Shown here piece by piece: positions 23,911-34,596 of a stretch of DNA of 64,000 nt (position 1 is its first letter; every line of letters begins with the position of its first letter). A model generated the notes under the pieces. It was not told where the DNA came from and did no database searches. It worked only from the letters and a program-made list of their open reading frames with translations. A program made the translations under genes and the position numbers. This DNA comes from Ascidia mentula (Eukaryota; Chordata; Ascidiacea; Phlebobranchia; Ascidiidae), in contig OX387203.1 of the NCBI GenBank assembly GCA_947561715.1, forward strand, positions 15,934,001 through 15,998,000. The letters run 5' to 3'.

Positions 23911-24480
23911 AATGACTGGGGACGACTGGGGATACCTCGTACAGCAAGTTTAAACAGACGTTGGATGTGCATCTGGAAGAAGCTCCCTTTGTTATTGGAG
24001 CTTGTTGTATGATGCACAATCTTTCTGAGGAAGCTCAAACCCCAGTCCCACTTGATGTGGGAAATCAGGAAAGTGTTGGGTCATCAGCTCAGCGAGACCC
24101 ACCTATTGGCAACCATGTCCGTGATACAATTGCTGATTATATTTTTGAGCATGTTTGATTCGCCCTTATTTGAAATTTACTTTGACTACACCAACAATAA
24201 AGATATAACCTGAATATTAAAAAGATTTGGTTGTATTTTTACAAACACCCAACACAAGTTAATATCTCTAGCAAATGGAAATGTGCAAAATGTCTGTCAA
24301 ATACATATTTATTGAGCCGTACAATTGGCTTACATTAAAACAAGCACCGCTACAATATTGCACGCAGAAATAGCGGGAAATCAAATACCTCCAACAGGGT
24401 GGCTTGGTTCACCGATCCGGTTAAGGTTATTGTGTTTTTCATCCGCAAATGAAAATATTTACTTTGTTGAGTCGTTTTCC
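23911..24480 (+). mobile_element. Harbinger/PIF-type transposase remnant (unit 1)
   Basis: A plus-strand ORF ending at 24,158 has the C-terminal signature of DDE transposases of the PIF/Harbinger group: FVIGACCMMHNLSEE, followed by an acidic tail ending ADYIFEHV. The 5' part of the element is missing: the ORF begins right after a GACTGGGGATACCTCG block next to the lectin 3' flank. A near-identical copy lies at 55,870-56,440. Superfamily assignment rests on the short ACCxxHN-type motif. Confidence 0.55.
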
Positions 24481-25570
24481 AAGGTTCTTTGCATCGCTCG
24501 ACAAAGTTCTGCACATTGCTGTTGCTGATAAGTTACTAAACTTGCTGGTTGCCATGGACTTCAACATTTATAAATGAAAGTCCATTATATTTAATCAAAA
24601 TGTTCTTGTATACAAAGTTTGTATATATACAAACATATAAGCATATACTACAATCCGCATGAAATTTGGTTTGTTTTATAACCAAGTCGTTGAAATTACC
24701 TGTCATATTCCAATAGAAATGTTTATAATTTATTTATAATTTATCTACATACACAGGGTTCCCCGAAAACACAGTAATTTAGTTATAAGTATATTGGTCT
24801 ATACAAGGAAGCAAATGTACCGGCAGGAGAAGAGAAATGTTAAGTTCAGGTTTGCATTGTTTACGGTTGCCGTTGGTCTGACAATGGGGTCGTATACGTC
24901 AGTGATCGCTCTGCAGTCAAGCGTGAACATCGTCAACGGCGTTGGTAAATAAGACAGTGTTTAATGTTCATTGCGGATTTAAAAGCAAACCGTACCAAAT
25001 ACTTGCCTTGGTAGAAAAAACACTATATGCATTTAATGTGTAAAATCTATCCAACCATAAACAGTAACATGCTATATGTCATGTACATGTATTTCACATT
25101 TAGCTGAATGTGTTTTGTTACTTTTGTTTTAGGGGCGACATCGACCACGGCTGCTTATTTCACCGCAACAATATTCGTCATCACAGGCACCCCGGTGGTA
25201 TTCCAGCTCTGTAGCGTTAAACGCGCGCTAATATCCGGTTACTGCATGCACTTTCTCTACATCTGCTCCAACTACTACCCAAGTACATGCATTGATATTT
25301 AGTTAATATTTCAAGCAAATCAAATGATCTTTATTTTTTGGTAAACAATATTTAATCATCGCTCCAACATGAATAAATTCAGATGTCTACATGTTGACCA
25401 CCAGCGGAATACTTGTGGGAATTGCTGGAGCTTTAACTTGGCCTTCGCTCGTGATATATTGCGTTCATTTCGGAAAAAGTTACGCCAGGTTTGGAAAAAA
25501 GGAATGCGACTTCTACAACACTCGGTTCCTTGGCCAGTGTTCATGCATGGTCTATGTGTCATCGGTAATA

Positions 25571-25735
25571 TTGTTGTATAGGGAGAATACTTGTTGTTTA
25601 GGGAGAATACTTTTTGTTTTGGGAGAATACTTGTTGTTTAGGGAGAATACTTGTTGTTTAGGGAGAATACTTGTTGTTTAGGGAGAATACTTGTTGTTTA
25701 GGGAGAATACTTGTTGTTTAGGGAGAATACTTAGG
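25571..25735 (+). repeat. Intronic minisatellite, 20-bp unit x8
   Basis: Eight units of GGGAGAATACTTGTTGTTTA between exons 3 and 4 of UNC93A copy 1. The paralogous intron (59,113-59,207) has five units, so the array has changed in length since duplication. Confidence 0.9.
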
Positions 25736-27169
25736 GAGTTTTAACTCAATGAAAATATTTTTGTTTCTGTAAACAATTTTGCAGCTAACCAGCAACCTTG
25801 TGTGCTATTCTATACTCTATGTTGGGGGATTCACCCAAGTTTCCACTTTAAACTCAACGAACCCGAACACAACATCACAGCAACGAGATTATTCGATTTG
25901 CGGAGCCAACGATTGTGAAGACCCGAATGTGACGCAACAAAATCTGGTGCAGTACGTTCCCTCTCAAACCCCACTTTACATCATGTTCGGAGTTTTAATG
26001 GGACTGGTTTTAATCGCTGCAACCATTCAGGGTTGTTTTGTAGAAAGTGCCGAATTGCGAGAAGATGACGAAGGCAATGACCAAATCAAGAACGCGTCTC
26101 TGGTTATTTTCAACAATGAATCTGTACATTGTGATATGACAAAACCTTTGGAAATATCCCTTGAGACACGAAAAACGCCCAACATTCAACTTGAAATTCC
26201 CTGTCCTGAACCGCTTTAAAGGCAATCTGATGATGAGGCTGTTCCAGAAAAAATTAAAGTAAATTAAACAAATAAAATGCTGATGTAACATTGTGTCAAC
26301 ATCGTAAAAAATTTTTATGCAAAATTGTTATTTAAAAAACTTTTCTTCCGACAAAAATTCTCATGTGATATTTTAAGGTGTTTGGAATTGTTCTGTATTC
26401 TCTAAGAGGCGCATTTTGCCACATGCTGAAAATCAAACAACTTCTTATAATTCCCACATCATTTTGTCATGGTTTAGTGCAGTCGTTTGTGTATTTGGAA
26501 ATGCCGAGAGCCTTTACATCATGTATTCTGGGTGTTGATCAGGTAATGTTCATCACTATTCATTAGGTTGACCACAAAATCCTGAAACTTTTACATTTAT
26601 AAATTTGCAGCTTTACCACTTACTTTACTTCCAGGTGCCTCTTTGTATGGTAACTTGTGGTGCCACTGAGGCTTTTGCCGCACTGAATGTTGGCAAAATT
26701 TCGGATAAATTCGGAAGACAGTTACCACTTTTCTTATGTACACTGCTGGACGTGGGAACATTTTTATTCATCCTATTTTGGAGTTCCTTTGAATCCAACA
26801 AGTGGATTGTCTATTGCTTGTTTGGGTTGATTGGTACTACATGTGGAATTCGATCCGTTATAAGTGCAGGTAACCTGTTGTGTTATTGTATGACTATCTG
26901 ATGTACTTATTATAGGTCTTAGGTGCAACATAATTGGAGCATTACAATTGTTTGAGAAGGAATGCCAAAGCTGATAACTTAGCATTGGGGTAATGCAAAT
27001 GCAAACGTTTCAAACGCAAATATTGCACTAATGAATGTTTGTAACGTTTAAGCTTGCCTAGCTGCAATGTTAGCAGGCAAGTTACTGCGTTTGACATTTC
27101 ATTTTTAAAACATATTTTGTGTCGTCTGCAAATAATTTGTATCATATTGACATTACCTCAATGAAAATC

Positions 27170-27400
27170 ATTGGCATCGTAGCCATGCTGGACCAGCCAC
27201 TTTCCCCGACAAGACCTGGCTAGCCCAGGGTCGTGAGTTCAAACCTCACCGGGAGCTTGATTTTTCAGATCTTGCTCTGACATGTTGGAAAATATAGGGG
27301 ACCCAGCTTGGCTGCGATGCCAGTGAACCTTATGATCGAAACACGGGAGATGAGATAAAGGGCCTGTGCAGTAGAGCAATCCTGCCTTGTAACACTTTTG
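27170..27400 (+). mobile_element. Possible tRNA-derived SINE in UNC93A intron 6
   Basis: A stretch with an RNA polymerase III B-box-like GAGTTCAAACC at 27,235-27,245 and a preceding tRNA-like CCTGGCTAGCCCAGGGTCGT. It does not fold into an obvious intact tRNA, and no A/T tail or target duplication is clear. The copy at 60,640-60,870 came with the segmental duplication, so it is not independent evidence. Confidence 0.3.
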
Positions 27401-27846
27401 AGTTGTTATTTCAAAAAAGCAACGAATTTTGCCATTTAATTTGTCGTGGAAAATATAATAAGTGAGGAGCCAAAACCATAGCCGCCAATCGTTTTTATTT
27501 TTTGTTTTGTTTCCATCGCATAACTTCTTTACAGCTGCCCACGCTGCTTTCTTTCCTGAAAGTCAAAAGACAGCTATGGTGGTTTGGTCTTTTTGGTTTC
27601 TTGGTGGTTATGCGTTTCAATCTGGTTGGAGTACTCCAGTGTGCGTGAGGTACAAGATATACTTTCATCTCGTTCTGTTGGTGATTAGCATGGCATCTTT
27701 TAGTAAGTTTACTGTGTTAATTGCTTTCGGCTCTCATTTTGTTATCGATTATTGTATATTGTTTGTCAGGTGTAGCAGAGTTCAAACAGCGTGAAGTGAT
27801 AAAACGTTTTCAAAAATGTAACCTTTCTATGAAGCGTGAGTCTTAA

Positions 27847-29084
27847 ATTGTAAGCCGCACTATCGGTTTTAAAATGAAAGTATTGCTGAGTGTATTTCGT
27901 CGAAGATAAACCGTTGTATAAACTAATATATGTGAAACTCCTGGAAACCGGAAAACAAATCAATGATTTGAGAAAAAGTCGAAGAATATCCTGAAAACAA
28001 ACATTTTTTTTTATCTTTTAAAATGCAACTAATTGCGTTACATATAACCTGCCTGTCATTGATGATAATGCGGTTTTAAACCGCTTCGAAATTCCATCTA
28101 AACGATTAGGTCTATTTTGTTGCAGTTTAACCTGAAATAGGAAAAATGAATGCATTGTGATTTGTTAGCGCTTGTTTGACACAAAAACATCCTATGATAA
28201 TGAACAAACCTTATGTTGTGGCGGCGTATACATCGTCGTGGTTCATCCCCGAAAACAAACCAAGCAATGCTCAAGGTTTTTCATTTAAACTAACAGCTGA
28301 TAGTAAAGAAATAGTAGTTACGCATATGAGGTATTGATGCGGAGGTCTATCATATCTAATTGATTTATGTAATTCCGTACAAAAGGTCAAATGATTCGTC
28401 ACAATTATCACCACAACAACCCAAGTTACTGAACGTCCCTGCTTTTAGTGCATGTTGCCTAACTGCACTGTATTTTTTCATTCCATTGCATAGTCATTTT
28501 GCCCTACAACTTTTTGAAGACGACTGTTGTTAATTCCGAAGCTTTAGTATAAGTGATAAACGCTTCTCCTATTGTGCCCTGTAAGAAAAACGGCACTTGC
28601 TCAGTGATATTGCATCGCTAAAAATAGCTCAATATATGAATTAATAAAAGCGAGTAAATGAAAGTAGGTTTCACGGACGAACACTACAATCGTACATTTT
28701 AGGCAAATACAAACGCATCTACTGGGACCTATTTTGCAAGAATGTATATTTAACATAAGATATTCTGTGTGTATATCTTTAATTTATTATGTGATGGAAA
28801 GGCGCAGTAACATATTACCAAAGGCATAATTTCGCCTGGATGGTGCAGATAATACTTAAAAATGTTTGGGTTGAAAATGTTTCTCAAATTTTACTTGTGT
28901 ATTATTGTTGTTGAAGTTGTTTTAACCGTTTCTAATGGAATGCAAATATAAGGAATGCTTCTTTATTTTTGTGGCAAACATGCAGAAAAATGCGTAAGCT
29001 CAAAATAAAGCTATCATGTGAATGTTGAAAAAGGGGCAAATTAGCACACAGCACGGTGAATAAAAACAACAAGGACATCCTTAC
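27847..29084. other. Spacer between UNC93A copy 1 and the protease remnant
   Basis: No assigned gene. One minus-strand candidate exon lies at about 28,590-28,517 (after TTTCTTACAG; reads GTIGEAFITYTKASE and stops at TAG). Its last sense codon differs synonymously (TTG/CTG) from the copy near 62.0 kb. It could be a 3' exon of the minus-strand protease gene, but it lacks protease motifs. Confidence 0.3.
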
Positions 29085-30741
29085 TGGTATTCGGGGTGAA
29101 GGACGACAGAATCCACAGCCACTGACACTTCTCCTGGGGATCCAGTCCGTTTACGGCGACCGGCGATGACCCAGAAATTACTTTGAATATATAGACCTAT
29201 TGACCGTAATTATCACCTATGTGTGTGTGTGTATGCAAAACGTGAATTAAAGTAGATTTTAAAAGGGTATCCATTGTCACTGTGGATTTGTTGTGGGTAA
29301 ACGTTATTTCGAATATGTTCGTACGTGCTTCATTTTCATTCTTTCGGGTGAGCCAGGATATTTTGTTTTATGTTACTTTTATCTACTTTCAGCAGACCAT
29401 GCAGGATTATATCGAGATACTTTAGGTGTATATATGCGTATACGAATGAAGCGTCAATGGTCTTGTTCAAATACCACATCTTAGAAAGAATGGCAGCTTT
29501 GTGACATGTTATTGTACTCAAAACGAGGTATAGTGTTTGACAAAACTGTCTTTGAGCCTCATTCCTGGGGTGACCAAAAACAAAAAGGGGAGGTTACCGG
29601 AAACCTACTAGCTTGAATCATCAAAACAATGAGCTGCTGTGACAATCCATCTTTCGCTAATAATCAAATCTCCGCAGAAAGGAATCCCGAACGGATAGAC
29701 AAAAAGTGCAATCTGCCAAGGCCAGCTACTCGGCACCGCTTCATTGCCACCCACTCTCCTGTGGTTCTAAATTTTATGTAATATTTTACGCGGAAAATCA
29801 TTACACTAGTAATGACAATAGTAAAGTTATAATTCAGCCTTGGCCAGAATATTTTCCGATATGTAAAATAATCGTTTTTGTTCCGTGGCTGGACAATCAA
29901 CTAAAATTGTAGGTTCCACTATAGTGACTTACCCTAGTAAACTGTGGCGCTATGGCAGGTTTTCCACACTCAGATTAGGTGGAAGTTTTATGCGCTGAAA
30001 CAACAAGAAAAACTCCAGACGTTACCTGATTCTACAAACCACTTTCGTTGTATTTGGCATCCAAAATGTCTATAGCATTGATATAAAAGCAAAGATTTGT
30101 AAACAATACTATATGTAGAAAAAAGCCAGTTTGATGCACGCTCTCGTTCTTACCACATTCTATTTCATCGCTGTTATCACAATCGTTGTTTAATTGCTTC
30201 CGGAATGCAAGAACCATTCCAACAAGTGTATTCGTTTGATGCACGATCTGAAAACCACAAAAAAATCATTGAAATTAAAGCTGCTAGTAGCTCACGGGCT
30301 TTTCATAATCAGTTCTGTTTTAATTGATAGTTTGCGATTACAATTATGTGCTAAACCGTATATCTTAAGATGGTCGTTTTTGAAAGAAAAACTACTTCAG
30401 GGCTTCTTTGGTTGCGAGGTAAAATGGTTGTTACCGATAGTGTGCCATGTTACATGAAATCCTCTCTTGTTATGTCCATCGTGGTTGGTTGTCACAAATG
30501 TTATTGTAACCACGCTACTAAGAGCAGCGAAGCTACACAAAATCGCCCTGCGCCAAACTGAAAATAAATGAACAAAAGTCAGACCTAAGAGAGATTGCCC
30601 GGTGATAAGGTTGATTTCAAAACGTACCGATTCTTGGCCGTCCCAAATTTCCAAGTAATCTTCGGAGAATGGAGCAGTTGAGTACAAGTCGAAATCTTGA
30701 AACTCAACAACGATGACGTACTGGTGTTTCGCAATTCCGTT
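29085..30741 (-). pseudogene. CUB / LDLa / trypsin-type serine protease gene remnant, copy 1
   Basis: Minus-strand exons in order: CUB second half 30,741-30,628 (YVIVVEFQDFDLY, EDYLEIWDG); LDL-receptor class A exon 30,247-30,154 (YTCWNGSCIPEA and NDCDNSDEIEC); trypsin exon 29,758-29,609 with activation site RVGGNEA, SWPWQIAL and the catalytic histidine motif WIVTAAHC; next trypsin exon 29,180-29,085 (NFWVIAGRRKRTG, SVAVDSVVLHPEYQ). The splice between the two trypsin exons is in frame. The two LDLa halves lie in different frames in both copies, and I found no exons for the catalytic Asp or Ser. I therefore call it a broken or incomplete mosaic protease. The family includes MASP-like and other secreted or membrane proteases. 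Confidence 0.65.
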
Positions 30742-30860
30742 CTATTCCACGAGACACGATGCAATGCTAATTCTGCAACCTAAACCGGCAAGAAAGCATT
30801 GCGTCTTTAGGTATTATTATTCCTATTGTTGCTACAGAACCGGAATATTGGTATTGGACA

Positions 30861-31985
30861 ATGCGGGTCGTAGCCATTTGTGACGATTTCTGGGTTGCCG
30901 GCAGTTGCATTTGTAACAACCCTACTACAGAACGTATATATTCGTTAAAGATTTGTCACCATCAGGCATTTACATGCAAAAGTAGGTGCAAAAATGACAA
31001 AACTCATTACCCAGTAGGAATGCGTTTTCGACAAATGTTGAGTTGATTTATTCTGACACAGAATCGATTGCAACCGCGATTAACTTCTTTACGACGAAGT
31101 TGCAATCACATTGTACCATACAGAAAGTGGCTCACACGACACTTATAATTGCTGTGCACACAAGTCAGAGAACATTGGCGAGCACCGGTAAGCCATTAAT
31201 TCCATGACAGGAATTTCGTTTCAGCACATAAACCTTGACATTGCCAGGCGCCAACCACAATCCAGATGCAATAAATTCTTCAAAATTACCACAGATGATC
31301 AAAGGCTTAATTCCAATGCATCACCTATTGCCAGGCGGTACTGCGGATGCTTATTCATCATTGGATTGCCCGTTATGGCGCACGATCAAAGGTAAATATA
31401 GCACCAATGCTTGCAACTTTCCAAAAGTCACAGTATTAAACTTAACTGGTGAAGACATGCTTACGACAACTTGGAAGATATAATTTATTCAATAGTTGTG
31501 TTTTTGTTGCTGGGTGCGTGCTGGGTGTTTTTATTACATCAATAAGTTGAAGGTATTAATTTTGTAGAACCACCGCATAAAAAAATCATCAAAACGTTAA
31601 CAAAGCTGAACCGAATGGAAATCGACAGTCAATACAATCCTGTAAAGCAAATATTTCAAACGACTTCCTTTGAAAGCGAAAACAAATCAGCAACGCGTGC
31701 AGTTCCTATCATTTATCGTGTTGATGCTATTGCAGCTTTTATTTGCGCTATTGATTTCATTCTGCTACAAATGTTGTGTCGTTGTAACGGTTGCCCTCTC
31801 GCATTGTATGACACGGACCTATGGTTTGTGTGCGTGAGTAAGTGAGCAGCCATATTTGCATTCGTGTGGCTTACATGGTTGAGATTTTATATCCTGCTTA
31901 TTTCGCAGAGGTTTTCGTCGTAAAATTCATCAGCTTGGTAATAATGTTCATCGTCATCAAAGTGGTTGATTTTTTCGGCAGGTAG
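30861..31985 (+). CDS. Unrecognised five-exon gene (239 aa) with cysteine-rich start and hydrophobic C-terminal helices, copy 1
   Basis: Exons 30,861-30,981, 31,062-31,187, 31,266-31,391, 31,568-31,837 and 31,909-31,985. All four introns are phase 1 with GT-AG ends, and the frame stays open across every junction to TAG. Features: a Cys-rich N-terminal part (AICDDFWVAGSCICNN, KICHHQAFTC), a middle region with PLWRTIKEPPHKK, a hydrophobic helix (AIAAFICAIDFILLQML) and a second (VFVVKFISLVIMFIVI) before the stop. It ends about 190 bp before the SLC49-like gene on the same strand. I recognise no family; a membrane protein is inference. The start is uncertain: the ATG at 30,861 is chosen because it is kept in both copies. 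The copy at 50.6 kb has the same structure. Confidence 0.45.
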
Positions 31986-32178
31986 TACAAGGAACGACAA
32001 ATATCTACGCTGTATTTTTAACAAAAAAAAAAGAAAGCTAACCGTTTAAAGAGGTCGAAACTATGTATTAAGGGTTAGTGTTTATGCACAAATGTACAAA
32101 GCAGTTCGACGAAATATATCGATTTTTCAGATTTAAACACGATTGCTTGTAAATTAGTGTTGTAAATGACAAAGAAAA

Positions 32179-33594
32179 ATGGCAGAAGACAAACCTGTGT
32201 ACAGTGGAGACCGATGTAATGTCCACGACGACAAACCAACTTACGAAATCAAGACTTATAAAAGAAGAATTCTTGTTGCTTTTCTTATGTTTGTAATTAT
32301 TGGTATTCGTGGATTCAATCAGTCGCTGTTTGGATCTGCCAACGACGTTTTGGCCAAGTTCTACAAAGTACAACCGTGGCAAATAGACTGGCTGACAATC
32401 ACGCAAGCAGTAATGTTTATATCTGCGACAGCTCCTGTATCTTTTCTTGTTACGCGAATCGGATTTAAAACAGCAACTTTAACGACCACTGGATTTTTGT
32501 TTCTTGGATTTGCTCTGGACGGCATATCCTTTTGGATACCTTCCGGATTTCCACTTGCTATAGTTGGACAAGCTTCAGAGGGCTTTAGTACGGTCGCCAC
32601 GACATCTATGCAAACTGCAACGGCCTCCATTTGGTTTCCAGCTAACGAAATGGCGAATGTAAATGCGTTTCTAACAGTAAGCCGAGCGGTCGGGGAAGCA
32701 GGTGGTGCGGTAACCTTGTCAAACGTCTTAATTATTACGGATAGCATTACTGACATGCGATTAAAACTGACGTATGTATTTTGGACGATTTCTGGAATTC
32801 TGGCTGTAGTGTTTACAATTACACTTGTTTTCGTCAAAGACAAGCCCGATTTGCCTCCTAGTATTGCACAGGCCAAAGCGGAAATTTGGCAAGCTCGCGA
32901 GAGAGCAAAGTATGCGTCGGTAAAGGATGACCTGCGACAGTTTGGAACAACCTTAAAGAAACTTTTTACCGATCGACACTTTTTGACCATTTGGGCTTCT
33001 ATAGGAATTGTGAATCCGGTCTTACGTAACTACACGATTCTACTCTCGTCAGTTCTTCACAAACAGTTCCCTAACGAAAAAAACCTTAACTCAGCAGCTG
33101 GTTTTGTGTTGATGGGTTCCTGGTTAATGTTCGTTGTCGCTGGCTTCATTACAGGGCCGATCATTACAAAAACAAAACGGTACAGAGCTATAGCGATAAT
33201 ATCTTTAATGTTGGTTTCAGCGTCCACTTTATTAACGTTGATCGGCATTTTGTCTAATTCATTGTTTACAGTTTATGCTGGCGTGGTCCTTTTGGGTTTC
33301 TTTATAGGAGCTGCTGCAGTTGTGTGTTTGCAGTTAGTGATGGAGGTAACCTATCCTCTGCCAACATTGCAAGTCACCATGCTTATCATGACAGGCGTGG
33401 GCATTATGCGCATGTCTTATCCCATTGTAGGAAGAGCTTTGCTGGAGAAATATGGGGCGGCTGCATCTCTGGCCTTTCCCTTTGTCATGACCGTGATTGC
33501 AACTCTGCTTATGATTATGCAGAAGTTGCCATTTCGTCGTCTTGAGGCTGAAACTTCGGAAACATCTAAACTTCTGTCAGAATATGAAAATTAG
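32179..33594 (+). CDS. SLC49-like: SLC49/FLVCR-like major facilitator transporter, copy 1
   Basis: Single uninterrupted ORF of 471 residues, twelve hydrophobic segments, and no signal peptide. YKRRILVAFLMFVIIGIRG, KFYKVQPWQIDWLT and GFPLAIVGQASEGF match the start of the SLC49 group (FLVCR1/2, MFSD7, DIRC2), and the central loop (residues ~220-260) is charged. Family members export heme or carry choline and related solutes across the plasma membrane; the substrate here is unknown. It differs from the copy at 51,950 at 12 residues with no indels, so both look functional. No intron in the coding part; an acceptor-like TTTTTCAG at 32,125 would allow a 5' UTR intron. Confidence 0.88.
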   Translation: MAEDKPVYSGDRCNVHDDKPTYEIKTYKRRILVAFLMFVIIGIRGFNQSLFGSANDVLAKFYKVQPWQIDWLTITQAVMFISATAPVSFLVTRIGFKTATLTTTGFLFLGFALDGISFWIPSGFPLAIVGQASEGFSTVATTSMQTATASIWFPANEMANVNAFLTVSRAVGEAGGAVTLSNVLIITDSITDMRLKLTYVFWTISGILAVVFTITLVFVKDKPDLPPSIAQAKAEIWQARERAKYASVKDDLRQFGTTLKKLFTDRHFLTIWASIGIVNPVLRNYTILLSSVLHKQFPNEKNLNSAAGFVLMGSWLMFVVAGFITGPIITKTKRYRAIAIISLMLVSASTLLTLIGILSNSLFTVYAGVVLLGFFIGAAAVVCLQLVMEVTYPLPTLQVTMLIMTGVGIMRMSYPIVGRALLEKYGAAASLAFPFVMTVIATLLMIMQKLPFRRLEAETSETSKLLSEYEN

Positions 33595-33646
33595 TTGAAA
33601 AAGATTCATTGACGTTTGATTCATTAGATGTCACTTTATGGTGTTA

Positions 33647-33834
33647 CTATGATTTTTGGATTTTGGCAACTGCACCGATAGTCTTAGCAATACAACCTTT
33701 TGCGCAACCTTCAACCATCAACAGCTTACCGGAATAAATGTGATCTTTCCATTGATTTACTCTTCGGACACCTTCGGAAGTAATCAATTCATTTAGAAGC
33801 GAAACATCGACAATTGATTTAGCGGTTGGTCAAA
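33647..33834 (-). pseudogene. DGC-domain-like exon or remnant, copy 1
   Basis: Minus-strand stretch reading LLNELITSEGVRRVNQW, then GKLLMVEGCAKGCIAKT and a stop. The GCAKGCIAK segment after a hydrophobic strand resembles the DGC metal-binding domain motif, with the usual D replaced by E here and by V in the other copy (53,418-53,605). Only the C-terminal half of such a domain is visible. Low confidence. Confidence 0.3.
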
Positions 33835-34596
33835 GGCAATTCCATGCTTGCAGGTTCTAACACGGAAATATGCACACGTTTTTATTTATCATTGATCAAA
33901 CTTTTATTGCATTATCCGTTTGTCTTCACATCGTAAATAGTCCTCCGTTCAATTGGTCACATAACAATTTATGTACATGATTCTGAATCCGTCTTAAAGA
34001 GGGCAAACCAGGACTGAATAAAAATTCTTGCACATTAAAATATTGTAAGCCAAATTGTTTTGAAACGATCTTCTCGACGCATGTGGTTGCTATTGTTCGT
34101 TTCCACGCTGCATGTTTTCTGTTTACGATATCACAATTGTATTTTGTCATATTGTCGACATAGTCGCATGTGTTTAGGATTATTTCCACAACAAAATCTC
34201 AATTGAGCATTAGTCTGGACTGAAATTAGCAAATAAAATGGAATTTACTTTCCTGTATAATTTTATCTTCAATCTAAACGAATTTATTAATTACAGTCAT
34301 TTCTGATATGTCTGCCCTACCCTACTGCAAGGAAGTGCTACGGATACTTATTCATCCTTGTATTTTTTAACAAAACAAATAAAAAATATAACGTGAGAAA
34401 TGATAACATGAATCAAGTGTTCGTTTTATAAAGAAACTCGACGAAATATTTCGATCTTTTAGGTTTAAACACGACTATTTGTTAAATACAAGCCGCTAGT
34501 GCATTTGTTTTCATTCTTTCCGCTCTGAGATGATCGCATGAAATCTGTTTGGAATTTCTCGCAAACCTACATATGTGTCTCAGGATAAGCATAATT
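33835..34596. other. Flank downstream of SLC49 copy 1, with decayed duplicate of its upstream region
   Basis: An 87-codon minus-strand ORF (34,189-33,926; KHAAWKRTIATTC) is not recognisable and is broken in the other copy. At 34,300-34,500 there are degenerate matches to the five-exon gene (ACGGATACTTATTCATC near 34,340) and to the transporter's 5' flank (TCGACGAAATATTTCGATC near 34,438). This suggests an older tandem copy of this gene pair that has decayed. Confidence 0.35.

Larger units (their letters stand above)
24815..27846 (+). pseudogene. UNC93A-like: UNC93A-like major facilitator gene, copy 1 (complete exon set, in-frame stop)
   Basis: Eight exons: 24,815-24,944, 25,133-25,282, 25,383-25,564, 25,785-26,258, 26,378-26,542, 26,635-26,869, 27,535-27,702 and 27,770-27,846, nominally 526 residues, with a consistent frame throughout. 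UNC93 hallmarks: a first helix with LQSSVNIVNG, then GIAGALTWPS, an extracellular ICGANDCEDPN loop, and later GRQLPLFLCTLLDVG and WFLGGYAFQSGW. UNC93 proteins are multi-pass membrane proteins; UNC93B1 traffics Toll-like receptors, and UNC93A is less understood. A TAA at 26,217-26,219 (AAA in copy 2) stops the protein after 298 residues, inside exon 4. Either this copy is a recent pseudogene or it makes a half-length product. Intron 3 contains a 20-bp minisatellite. Confidence 0.8.

Noticed and set aside
29336-29521. Minus-strand ORF with SFVYAYIHLKYLDI as a protease exon
   Set aside because: The flanking trypsin exons splice in frame directly across it; an alternative frame resembling a protease strand has a stop in both copies.
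32361-32990. 209-codon ORF antisense to the SLC49-like gene (and its twin at 52,132-52,761)
   Set aside because: Shadow of the strong sense ORF; conserved only because the sense gene is. No domain recognised.
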